From assembly GCA_018828145.1 (NCBI GenBank), contig JAHJWO010000054.1:1-64000 (forward strand): 64,000 bases of DNA. The letters run 5' to 3'. Below the pieces are notes generated by a model. That model did no database searches, was not told the origin of the DNA, and saw only the letters and a program-made list of their open reading frames with translations. This document shows, piece by piece, positions 55,532-64,000 of this stretch; positions within the stretch are counted from its first letter, which is position 1, and each line of letters opens with the position of its first letter. Position numbers and translations under genes: made by a program. Source of the DNA: Alphaproteobacteria bacterium (GTDB lineage: Bacteria; Pseudomonadota; Alphaproteobacteria; Rhizobiales; Devosiaceae).

Positions 55532-56722
55532 ATGCGTCCAAAATCCATTGCCGTCATCATCGTTGCCGCCGGCAGGGGCGAGCGCGCCAGCGCCGACGGC
55601 TCCAGTGAGCCCAAGCAGTACCGGCCGATTGCAGGCGTCCCCATGCTGGCCCGGACGACGGGCGCCTTTCTTGCCGTACCGGAAGTGACGCATGTGGTGA
55701 CGGTCATCCACCCCGACCACACCCAGCGCCACGCCGCGCTTGGCCTTTCCGATGCCAGGCTAATGAAACCGGTGGTTGGCGGCGAAGCCCGTCAGGCCTC
55801 CGTGCTCGCGGGTCTTCAGGCGCTGGCGCCACTGCGACCCGATCTGGTGCTCATCCAGGACGCCGCTCGACCCTTTGTGACGCCCAAGGTCATTGGCGAC
55901 GTCATTGATGCGCTGAAGCACAATGACGGCGCCCTGCCCGCCTTGCCGATCACCGACACCATAAAGCGCTCCGCTGATGGCCAGCAGGTGACGACAACCG
56001 AGGACCGCAATCAGCTCTTTGCAGCGCAGACGCCCCAGGGATTCCGCTTCGGCCAGATCTTTTCCGCCCATATGCGGGCATCCACCATCCGCCGGCAGTT
56101 CACCGATGACGCCGAGATCGCCGAGTGGGCCGGGCTGCAGGTCGCGCTGGTTCCCGGCGACCGCAACAACATCAAGCTGACCCATCCCGAGGATTTCGCC
56201 CGGGCCGAACGCATTATCTCTGGAGATCAGGTCATGGAAACCCGCGTGGGTACCGGCTTCGACGTGCACCCCTTCGAGCCCGGCGATGCCGTGTGGCTAG
56301 GCGGCGTGTGCATTCCCCACGACAAGAAGCTCAAGGGACACTCGGATGCTGATGTCGCGTTGCATGCCCTGACAGACGCCATCCTGGGCGCCATCGGCGA
56401 GGGCGATATCGGCGTGCATTTCCCGCCATCCGATATGCAGTGGCGCGGCGCCGCGTCGACGGTGTTCCTCAAGCATGCTGGCGGACTTGTTGCCAAGGCC
56501 GGTGGTCGGATCGTCAATCTCGACGTGACAATCGTCTGCGAAGCGCCGAGGATTGCAGCGCACGTGCCGGCCATGCAGGCCGTCATTGGCGAAACGCTTG
56601 GAATCGCGACTACAAGAATCGCGGTCAAGGCGACAACGAGTGAGCAGCTCGGGTTTACCGGGCGGGAGGAAGGTATCGTGGCCATGGCCAGTGCAAGCAT
56701 TGAAATGCCGAGGGGGGATTGA
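55532..56722 (+). CDS. ispDF: Bifunctional IspD/IspF isoprenoid enzyme
   Basis: Catalyses two MEP-pathway steps: cytidylyl transfer to MEP and cyclisation to MEcPP. The 396-residue fusion has the IspD part (AVIIVAAGRGERAS, QDAARPFVTP, TTEDRNQLFAAQTPQGFR) to about residue 225 and the IspF part from about 236 (GTGFDVHPFEPGD, KGHSDADVALHALTDAILGA, KATTSEQLGFTGREEG). Such fusions are typical of Alphaproteobacteria. Its TGA overlaps the ATG of the next gene. Confidence 0.96.
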   Translation: MRPKSIAVIIVAAGRGERASADGSSEPKQYRPIAGVPMLARTTGAFLAVPEVTHVVTVIHPDHTQRHAALGLSDARLMKPVVGGEARQASVLAGLQALAPLRPDLVLIQDAARPFVTPKVIGDVIDALKHNDGALPALPITDTIKRSADGQQVTTTEDRNQLFAAQTPQGFRFGQIFSAHMRASTIRRQFTDDAEIAEWAGLQVALVPGDRNNIKLTHPEDFARAERIISGDQVMETRVGTGFDVHPFEPGDAVWLGGVCIPHDKKLKGHSDADVALHALTDAILGAIGEGDIGVHFPPSDMQWRGAASTVFLKHAGGLVAKAGGRIVNLDVTIVCEAPRIAAHVPAMQAVIGETLGIATTRIAVKATTSEQLGFTGREEGIVAMASASIEMPRGD

Positions 56723-57222
56723 TGGCAGCCAAGGGTGCGCCCGATCCGGGCAAGCAGATCATCAAGATACTGACCGAGAAGCAACAGACCATCGTGACCG
56801 CCGAAAGCTGCACCGGCGGTATGATCGCTGCGGCGCTGACCGACATTCCCGGCGCTTCGGCAGCGGTCTATGGCGGCTATGTCACCTATGCCAATGCCGC
56901 CAAGTCTCGCATGATCCATGTGCAGGCCCGTCTGATCCGCGACTATGGCGCGGTTTCCAACCAGGTGGCGCGCGCCATGGCCGATGGCGCCCGCAATACG
57001 GCACGGGCCGACTTTGCCGTGGCGGTCACCGGCATTGCGGGACCCGACGGCGGCAGCGAGAAAAAGCCCGTGGGGCTGGTCTATGTGGCTGTGTCCTCAG
57101 AGCTGGCGACGGTGGTTATCGAGCACCGCTTTGGCGCGCTGAGCCGAGACGAAATTCGCAAGGCCAGCGTCAGCGCCGCGCTCGATCTGGTGCTGCAGGT
57201 GCTGACCAGCGATCAGGTCTAG
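56722..57222 (+). CDS. pncC: CinA-domain nicotinamide-nucleotide amidohydrolase
   Basis: Deamidates NMN to NaMN in pyridine nucleotide recycling. The 166-residue protein is a free-standing CinA C-terminal domain, with VTAESCTGGMIAAALTDIPG, the YGGYVTYANAAK stretch and VAVTGIAGPDGGSEKKPVG. AGGGGGG precedes the ATG at 56722. The competence-type N-terminal domain is absent, as usual in this form. Translationally coupled to ispDF. Confidence 0.9.
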   Translation: MAAKGAPDPGKQIIKILTEKQQTIVTAESCTGGMIAAALTDIPGASAAVYGGYVTYANAAKSRMIHVQARLIRDYGAVSNQVARAMADGARNTARADFAVAVTGIAGPDGGSEKKPVGLVYVAVSSELATVVIEHRFGALSRDEIRKASVSAALDLVLQVLTSDQV

Positions 57223-57254
57223 GCTTGGGTCGTTAACCCGGCGCGCAACGACGC

Positions 57255-57698
57255 TCAGTCGCCAAAACGGCGATCGGCCTCGTCAATGAAGGCCTGCATG
57301 ATCTCGTCCTGCTTGGCCGCGAAGGCCGGCTCGGCCACGGCGGCGATGAACGGATTGGAGATCTTGAAGTCGATCTCGAAGCGCACCCGTGTCCCCATGC
57401 CCTCTGGCTCGAAGCTCCACACGCTATCGAGATAGGCAAACGGACCATCCACGGCCTTGGCCGTGATCGTCAGCTTCTCCGCATCGACCGCTACGCGGCT
57501 GGTATAGGCTTGCGTTACCGGGCCGAAATACAGCGTCATCCGGGCCAGCCGAACGTCGCTGTCGCCGGCGGCGGGGTCCTTGCGAACCTCCATGGCCTTG
57601 CAATTGGGAACAAAGCGCGGGTAGTCGCCCAGATCGGCAACGACCTCGAACATGCGCCGTGGCAAATGCGGGACGTGCCGCTCGAAGAAACGCTTCAT
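57255..57698 (-). CDS. RatA/COQ10-like START-domain protein
   Basis: A 147-residue SRPBCC protein. The N-terminus HLPRRMFEVVADLGDYPRFV and the central TLYFGPVTQAYTSRV strand belong to the COQ10/RatA family, which binds ubiquinone-type lipids; some members were named ribosome-association toxin. A ubiquinone-chaperone role is more likely in this chromosome. It shares bases with the lipA stop, so both are coexpressed. Confidence 0.85.
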   Translation of the reverse strand: MKRFFERHVPHLPRRMFEVVADLGDYPRFVPNCKAMEVRKDPAAGDSDVRLARMTLYFGPVTQAYTSRVAVDAEKLTITAKAVDGPFAYLDSVWSFEPEGMGTRVRFEIDFKISNPFIAAVAEPAFAAKQDEIMQAFIDEADRRFGD

Positions 57699-58651
57699 CA
57701 GTGACCGAGCTTTGCCATCCGGGCAGACTTGAGCCGGGCGAAGTCCTTGCCGGCATGGTGGGAGGATCGGGTGAGCGGGCTGGAAGAAACCAGGCCGAAC
57801 CCTTTGGCCATGGCCACCGTGGCGTAGGACTTGAACTCGTCCGGCGTCACGAAGCGGATCAGCGGCGTATGCTTCTTGGTCGGCTGCAGATACTGACCAA
57901 TGGTAAGGAAATCCACATCGGCTGAACGCAGATCATCCATGAGCTGGAGCACTTCGTTCCGCTCTTCGCCCAGGCCCACCATGATGCCCGACTTGGTGAA
58001 CATGGTCGGATCGAGTTCCTTGACCTTCTGCAGCAGCCGGATCGAATGGAAGTAGCGGGCGCCGGGGCGTACCTTGAGATACTTGGATGGCACCGTCTCG
58101 AGATTGTGGTTGAACACGTCAGGCTTGGCCGCGACGACGATTTCCAGCGCACCGTCCTTGCGCAGGAAGTCCGGCGTCAAGATTTCGATGGTCGTGCGTG
58201 GGTTGAGGGCGCGGATGGCCAGGATGACATCGGCGAAATGCTGCGCGCCGCCATCGGCGAGATCGTCGCGGTCGACCGAGGTGATGACGACATGCTCGAG
58301 GCCCAGCTTCTGCACGGCCTGAGCGACGCGCTCGGGCTCGTTGGCGTCGAGCGGCCCCGGCAGGCCCGTGCGCACATTGCAGAAGGCGCAGGCGCGTGTG
58401 CAGATCTCGCCCATGATCATGAAGGTCGCGTGCTTCTTGCTCCAGCACTCGCCGATATTGGGGCAGCCGGCTTCCTCGCAGACGGTGACGAGATTGTTCT
58501 CGCGCACGATCTGCTGGGTCTCCTTGTAGATCGGCGATCCCGGCGCCTTGACGCGGATCCAGTCCGGCTTGCGCAGCACCACGCTGTCTGGCCGGTTGGC
58601 CTTTTCCGGGTGGCGGGGCTTGAGCGCGGAATTATCGATCAGAGTGACCAA
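57698..58651 (-). CDS. lipA: Lipoyl synthase
   Basis: Radical SAM enzyme inserting sulfur into octanoyl groups on E2 and GcvH proteins. The 317-residue protein has the auxiliary cluster cysteines 58, 63 and 69 ([12 protein letters not shown]), the radical SAM cysteines 84, 88 and 91 (CTRACAFC) and the C-terminal SSHHAG serine motif. Fits the neighbouring pdhC and lpdA, whose product complex needs lipoate. Confidence 0.96.
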   Translation of the reverse strand: MVTLIDNSALKPRHPEKANRPDSVVLRKPDWIRVKAPGSPIYKETQQIVRENNLVTVCEEAGCPNIGECWSKKHATFMIMGEICTRACAFCNVRTGLPGPLDANEPERVAQAVQKLGLEHVVITSVDRDDLADGGAQHFADVILAIRALNPRTTIEILTPDFLRKDGALEIVVAAKPDVFNHNLETVPSKYLKVRPGARYFHSIRLLQKVKELDPTMFTKSGIMVGLGEERNEVLQLMDDLRSADVDFLTIGQYLQPTKKHTPLIRFVTPDEFKSYATVAMAKGFGLVSSSPLTRSSHHAGKDFARLKSARMAKLGH

Positions 58652-58679
58652 GGGATGTCCTGACTAATAGGTATGATCG

Positions 58680-58976
58680 CTAGGCGATCAGCCGTGCCAG
58701 CAGCACGACAAGGATAGCGCCGACCGTCGAGGTCACGATCTGGCGGACCAGATCGTTGCGAATCCCAAGTTCGATCCGCAGCGCCGTGAACAGATACCCT
58801 CCCACGAATGACCCGATCACCCCGCTGATGAGGTAGGTGATGACCCCCCCGCCTCCGACGATCAGGCTGGCGAGAAATCCCGCCACAATGCCGATGCCCA
58901 GGAAGACCAGGATCGCCCGATTGTTGCCACCCATGGTGAACCCGCCGCCCGCAGTTTGCCGTTCCGGTAGTGCCAT
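58680..58976 (-). CDS. GlsB/YeaQ/YmgE-type small membrane protein
   Basis: Small inner-membrane protein with three hydrophobic segments and Gly-rich turns (AILVFLGIGIVAGFLASLIV, then GGGGVITYLISGVIGSFVGG). Family members are stress-induced transglycosylase-associated proteins with unknown function. Start chosen at ATG 58976 with GAGAGG nine bases upstream (98 residues); an ATG at 58934 (84 residues) matches the family's usual length and is equally possible. Confidence 0.75.
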   Translation of the reverse strand: MALPERQTAGGGFTMGGNNRAILVFLGIGIVAGFLASLIVGGGGVITYLISGVIGSFVGGYLFTALRIELGIRNDLVRQIVTSTVGAILVVLLARLIA

Positions 58977-59098
58977 TCTTTGCGCCCTCTCAAACTCTCC
59001 GCGAGATATTGCCTCTCGCGCAGTGTCCTTCAAGCCCCTGCCCCTATCGCGCAGCCGACGGGGCCACGACAATCACGACGATAGCACCAATCGTGGGC

Positions 59099-60139
59099 TC
59101 ACTGCAGCACCTCCGCCAGCTCGACCCATTCGCCGTTTCGCGAAGCCGACAGGATCGTTGCCTGCACCAGCGCCAGCGAGTGCAGGTTGTCTTCACCCGA
59201 GCTGAAGCGCGCGGGCACCGTGCCGGTTTCGATGACCCTGGCGACGGAAGCCAGTGTGCCGACACGATCCGTGTGCTCAAGGACCGGCAGCGCCAGCGGC
59301 TCGGGCTTGCCGTCGAGCGGTTGCAACGTCACCCGGTCAGGCCCGGCCTTGCCCATGAAGTGGTCGCGCGAGGTCCAGAGAATTTGCCCTTCCGAGCAAT
59401 CCATGACCCATTCGCCCGCCCAAGGTGTCACCGGCCCGCTGCTCATCCAGCTGCCCCGGTACGACACGATGGTCCCCTTCTCGAACTCCAGTGTCGCAAC
59501 GCCGATCGGGTGATGGCCGAACGGGCTCGCCGGGGAGTTCCAGGTGCGGCAGGAAACGCGTTTGGGATTGTCGCCCAGCACCATGCGCATCAGATCGAAA
59601 TGGTGGATCGACATGTCGGCAAGGAGCGGATCGGGCATGTCCCAATAGCGATACCCCTGCGTCGGCGCATGGCGCCGGAAGTCGATGGAGACCAGGTTCA
59701 CCGGGCCAAACCGCTGCGCGCCGATCAGCTCGGCCGCCACGATGGGGGCCGGCTGGTGACGATAGTTCTGGCTTACCATCAGCACCCGGCCAGTCTCCTT
59801 GGCCAAGGCGACCAGTTCCTTGGCCTGGGCAATGGTCGAGGCAAATGGCTTTTCGACGATCACGCTGAGCCCGAGCTCGAGGCAACGCTTGACCACAGGG
59901 TAATGCGCCTCGGTCCGCAGGGTGCAGATCGCGAGCTCCGCTTCCGATGCCTTCATCGCCTCCTCGAGGCTCAGGAAACACAGGCTCTCCGCGATCCTGA
60001 GTTCGGTTTGGACCCGCTGGATGGCCTCGGGATTGGAATCCACATAGCCCACCATCTGAACATTGGGAACTTTGGGGATAACGTCCTTGGTCCAGCTGGA
60101 ACCCCAGTGTCCCAGGCCGACCTGTATTGCCTTGACCAT
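59099..60139 (-). CDS. Gfo/Idh/MocA family oxidoreductase
   Basis: NAD(P)-dependent sugar or cyclitol oxidoreductase, 346 residues. N-terminal Rossmann fold (IQVGLGHWGSSWTKDVIPKV), the conserved EKPFA near residue 97 (VIVEKPFASTIAQAKELVAL), and the C-terminal beta domain with DMPDPLLADMSIHHFDLMRM. AAGGAG lies upstream of the ATG. The substrate is unknown and neighbours (lpdA, GlsB) give no hint. Confidence 0.88.
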   Translation of the reverse strand: MVKAIQVGLGHWGSSWTKDVIPKVPNVQMVGYVDSNPEAIQRVQTELRIAESLCFLSLEEAMKASEAELAICTLRTEAHYPVVKRCLELGLSVIVEKPFASTIAQAKELVALAKETGRVLMVSQNYRHQPAPIVAAELIGAQRFGPVNLVSIDFRRHAPTQGYRYWDMPDPLLADMSIHHFDLMRMVLGDNPKRVSCRTWNSPASPFGHHPIGVATLEFEKGTIVSYRGSWMSSGPVTPWAGEWVMDCSEGQILWTSRDHFMGKAGPDRVTLQPLDGKPEPLALPVLEHTDRVGTLASVARVIETGTVPARFSSGEDNLHSLALVQATILSASRNGEWVELAEVLQ

Positions 60140-60188
60140 GTGGATAACTCCTTGAAAAGCTGTGATCTGGTTGTGGAAAAGCCGCGCG

Positions 60189-61628
<1,440 letters not shown>

Positions 61629-61658
61629 TTGGGCCTCCGAAAAGTCTACTGGTGCGGG

Positions 61659-62309
61659 TCAAAGACCCAGCATGGATTTGACGACCGGCACGAGCCCCTC
61701 GCCGATCGCCCGCGTATTCCTGGCATCGAGATGCACGCCATCGAGCGGATCGGCCACGGCCACCGTCGAGGCGTCGAAAAAGCCGGTATCCCATTCTTCG
61801 GCCCGGCGGGCGTAATGGCCGGCAAACTGGCTGGATTGCTCCAGACCGTGCGCGAGGCCACCGAAATGGCCAAGCATGTCGGAATTCTCGGTATCGCAGA
61901 TCAGCGGCGGCGCGACGAGGACGATGCGTGGCGCGGTATCGCCCTTGCCGGCATAGTGGCCGCGGATGATCTGCACCAGCCGGCGCATGCCGAACGAGGC
62001 CTCCAGGGCCGAGCCGCAGACGGCGGGCTTGAGGTCATTGGTGCCCAGCATGATGATGACCATGTCGAGCGGCGAATGACTTTCCAGCAACGTTGGCAGG
62101 ATGCGGGCGCCATTTCGGTCGGCATTGGCATACCAGTCGTCCGACGCCGTAGTGCGGCCGCCCAGCCCCTCGGCAATCACCCGTGCCTTGCCGCCCAGGC
62201 CCTTTTCCAGCACGGTCGGCCAGCGGTCTTCATAGGCGTGCCGCGGCCCGTTGGGCTGCGGATTTGCCCCGAATGTCAGACTGTCGCCATAGGCGAGAAT
62301 GGTCTTCAT
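61659..62309 (-). CDS. SGNH/GDSL hydrolase family esterase
   Basis: Esterase or arylesterase-type hydrolase of 216 residues without a signal peptide. Active-site blocks: GDSLTFG (Ser), GLGGRTT, GTNDLK and DGVHLDARN (Asp-x-x-His). Located between pdhC and lpdA, 12 bases after pdhC, as is common in Rhizobiales pyruvate dehydrogenase clusters. Substrate unknown. Confidence 0.87.
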   Translation of the reverse strand: MKTILAYGDSLTFGANPQPNGPRHAYEDRWPTVLEKGLGGKARVIAEGLGGRTTASDDWYANADRNGARILPTLLESHSPLDMVIIMLGTNDLKPAVCGSALEASFGMRRLVQIIRGHYAGKGDTAPRIVLVAPPLICDTENSDMLGHFGGLAHGLEQSSQFAGHYARRAEEWDTGFFDASTVAVADPLDGVHLDARNTRAIGEGLVPVVKSMLGL

Positions 62310-62321
62310 GCGCCCTGCCCC

Positions 62322-63710
62322 TTAGGCCAGCATCATTACCGGATTTTCGATCAGGCCCTTGAACACGCCGAGCAGTTCGGCGCCCAATGCCCCATCCACC
62401 GAACGGTGATCGCAGGAGAGGGTCACCGTCATGAAGTTGGCGATCTTGACCTGGCCGGCATCGGCATAGACACGCTCTTCGCCCACGCCGACGGCGAGGA
62501 TTGTGCCATGCGGCGGGTTGATGACGGCGGCGAATTCCTTGATGCCGAACATGCCAAGGTTGGAAACCGAGGTCGCGCCACCCTGGTATTCATGCGGGGC
62601 CAGCTTCTTGTTGCGGGCGCGGGTCGCCAGATCCTTGACCTCTTCGGAAATTTCCCGAAGCGTCTTGGTATCGCAGCTCTTGACCACCGGGGTGAACAGC
62701 CCGCCGGGAACGGCGACCGCCACGGCAACGTCGCTGCGCTTGTGATAGAGGATGGAGTCACCTGCCCAGGTGGCATTGGCCATCGGCACCCGCTGCAAGG
62801 CCACGGCCCAAGCCTTCATGATGAAGTCATTGACCGAGAGCTTGTAGGCGGGCTTGCCCTCCTTGCTCTTGGGCGCCTGGGCATTGATCTGCTCCCGCGC
62901 CGCCAGCAGCGCATCGATCTTGCAGTCGAGCGTCAGGTAGAAATGCGGCACGGTCTGCTTGGATTCGGTCAGGCGCGCGGCCACGACCTTGCGCATGCCA
63001 TCGTTCGGCACCAGCTCGTAGCTGCCTTCCGGATAGAGCGCGAGAACCTGCGCCTTGGTCATGCCAGCCGGCGCAGCGCCACCAGCGGATGGCGCCGATG
63101 CGGCAGCCGCACCCGCAGCCTTGAGCGGGGTCTTGCCGGACTTGGCGGCTTCGACGTCGGACTTGACGACGCGGCCTTTCGGACCGGAACCGGAAATCGC
63201 CGAAACTTCGATGCCGGCTTCCTTGGCCAGGCGCCGAGCGAGCGGCGAGGCAAACACCTTGCCACCTTCGGACTTAGCAGCAGTCGGCGCGGGAGCGGCC
63301 TTGGCCTCGGGCGCTGCCTGTGTCTCCGCATTGGCGCGGGTCACGGCACCTGCATCACCCTTGGGCGCCTCGGCAGCCGGCTTGGGTGCCTCCGCCTTTG
63401 GCGCGTCAGCGGCCGGAGCAGCCTTGGGCGCCTCCGCCTTGGGCGCAGCAGCCGCATCGGCGCTTTCGCCTTCCTGCAGCAGCACGGCGATGACGGCATT
63501 GACCTTCACGCCCTCGGTGCCCTCAGCGACCATGATTTTGCCGATCTTGCCCTCGTCCACGGCCTCGACTTCCATCGTGGCCTTGTCGGTTTCGATTTCG
63601 GCGATCACGTCACCGGAGGAGACAGAGTCGCCTTCCTTGACGTGCCACTTGGCGAGCTTGCCCTCTTCCATCGTCGGAGAGAGCGCCGGCATGGTGATAT
63701 CGATTGGCAT
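62322..63710 (-). CDS. pdhC: Dihydrolipoamide acetyltransferase (PDH E2)
   Basis: Core subunit of the pyruvate dehydrogenase complex, 462 residues. One lipoyl domain (lipoylated Lys in [15 protein letters not shown]), a long Ala/Pro/Lys linker, the E1/E3-binding domain ([20 protein letters not shown]) and the catalytic domain ending in [20 protein letters not shown] 63710 is chosen since the lipoyl domain begins here. The pdhA and pdhB genes would be expected just beyond the right edge. Confidence 0.95.
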   Translation of the reverse strand: MPIDITMPALSPTMEEGKLAKWHVKEGDSVSSGDVIAEIETDKATMEVEAVDEGKIGKIMVAEGTEGVKVNAVIAVLLQEGESADAAAAPKAEAPKAAPAADAPKAEAPKPAAEAPKGDAGAVTRANAETQAAPEAKAAPAPTAAKSEGGKVFASPLARRLAKEAGIEVSAISGSGPKGRVVKSDVEAAKSGKTPLKAAGAAAASAPSAGGAAPAGMTKAQVLALYPEGSYELVPNDGMRKVVAARLTESKQTVPHFYLTLDCKIDALLAAREQINAQAPKSKEGKPAYKLSVNDFIMKAWAVALQRVPMANATWAGDSILYHKRSDVAVAVAVPGGLFTPVVKSCDTKTLREISEEVKDLATRARNKKLAPHEYQGGATSVSNLGMFGIKEFAAVINPPHGTILAVGVGEERVYADAGQVKIANFMTVTLSCDHRSVDGALGAELLGVFKGLIENPVMMLA

Positions 63711-63718
63711 TACTTCAC

Positions 63719-64000
63719 CTACTGTCTCGCCCGCCCGGTCGTGCCGGGATCGGTCATATTGTTCCATTCGGCGTCGAACAGCGATTTGATCGCCGCAAGC
63801 GCCTCCGCCTCGGACATCGAGCCCTCGGCCTCATAAATGCGGGCGGCGTGTCGGGCCACGTCGACCAACAGAATGCCCCACATGTGCGGATCCTCGAATC
63901 CACGCTGCATTGAGACCTGCAGTCCCTTATCGACGATCCAGGCACGGAATATCTCCGTGCTGTCGGCGTTGGACGCGCCGCCTGGAATTGGCAACTCTCT
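63719..64000 (-). CDS. DUF5076 family protein, 5' end cut by window edge
   Basis: At least 91 residues. Segments [20 protein letters not shown] and [20 protein letters not shown] identify the DUF5076 family, small proteins encoded with pyruvate dehydrogenase genes in Rhizobiales. Function unknown. The frame is open to the window end; a TTG at 63994 is the only in-frame start seen, so the gene is probably incomplete here. Confidence 0.7.
   Translation of the reverse strand, partial: RELPIPGGASNADSTEIFRAWIVDKGLQVSMQRGFEDPHMWGILLVDVARHAARIYEAEGSMSEAEALAAIKSLFDAEWNNMTDPGTTGRARQ

Noticed and set aside
57255..57698. Toxin-antitoxin interpretation of the RatA-like gene
   Set aside because: No antitoxin partner beside it; the COQ10-like START fold next to lipA fits a quinone-binding housekeeping protein better.

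Overview
The window looks like a piece of a GC-rich alphaproteobacterial chromosome from the order Hyphomicrobiales. The clearest signs are the dusB-ntrB-ntrC / ntrY-ntrX-hfq-hflX block, fused ispDF, and lipA/lpdA/pdhC with a DUF5076 gene beside the pyruvate dehydrogenase cluster. The gene content resembles Devosia, but that genus-level guess is an impression, not a result. No rRNA, tRNA, CRISPR array or insertion sequence was recognised.

Layout. Positions 0.1-5 kb hold a tightly overlapping housekeeping operon on the + strand (tmk, holB, metG, tatD and a PhnP-like hydrolase). Positions 5-28 kb are a purine/nucleoside salvage island. It has two adenine deaminases, two nucleoside hydrolases, two further TRZ/ATZ-type amidohydrolases, peptidase-like M20 enzymes, a creatininase-family enzyme, a PotABCD-like ABC transporter and a BmpA/NupABC-type nucleoside ABC transporter. 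A LacI-family regulator lies within it. One near-palindromic LacI-type operator sits at the divergent promoter at 23.6 kb, and a near copy sits upstream of the PotD-like gene at 16.48 kb. Positions 28-33.7 kb are a coenzyme F420 locus: a glucose-6-phosphate dehydrogenase of the Fgd type, CofE (F420-0:glutamate ligase), a three-gene ABC transporter resembling the proposed actinobacterial F420-0 importer, and a second F420-type luciferase-like oxidoreductase. The two promoters share a TTTGACCA-type inverted repeat. Together they suggest scavenging of F420-0 from outside, its glutamylation and its reduction by Fgd. Positions 33.8-37.4 kb hold a MYG1-family gene, a VIT1-like transporter and a P1B-type metal ATPase.

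The most striking element is a 6,235-bp integrated single-stranded DNA phage (Microviridae-like prophage) at 37.97-44.21 kb. It carries a major capsid protein, a rolling-circle replication initiator, an M15 peptidase (endolysin candidate), a small membrane protein (holin candidate), a Gly-rich pilot-protein candidate and several small overlapping genes, nearly all on the - strand. It is flanked by 17-bp direct repeats lying in dif-like XerC/XerD sites. GGGNAGGG (KOPS-like) octamers all point toward this spot: 15 on the + strand to its left, 10 on the - strand to its right, and none found in the opposite sense by eye. This argues that the phage sits in the chromosomal dif site and that the window spans the replication terminus.

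To the right (44.3-64 kb) is core chromosome: mazG, hflX, hfq, ntrX, ntrY, a DMT-family transporter on the opposite strand, ntrC, ntrB, dusB, ispDF, a CinA-domain deamidase, a RatA/COQ10-like protein, lipA, a GlsB-type membrane protein, a Gfo/Idh/MocA oxidoreductase, lpdA, an SGNH hydrolase, pdhC and a DUF5076 gene cut by the window edge.
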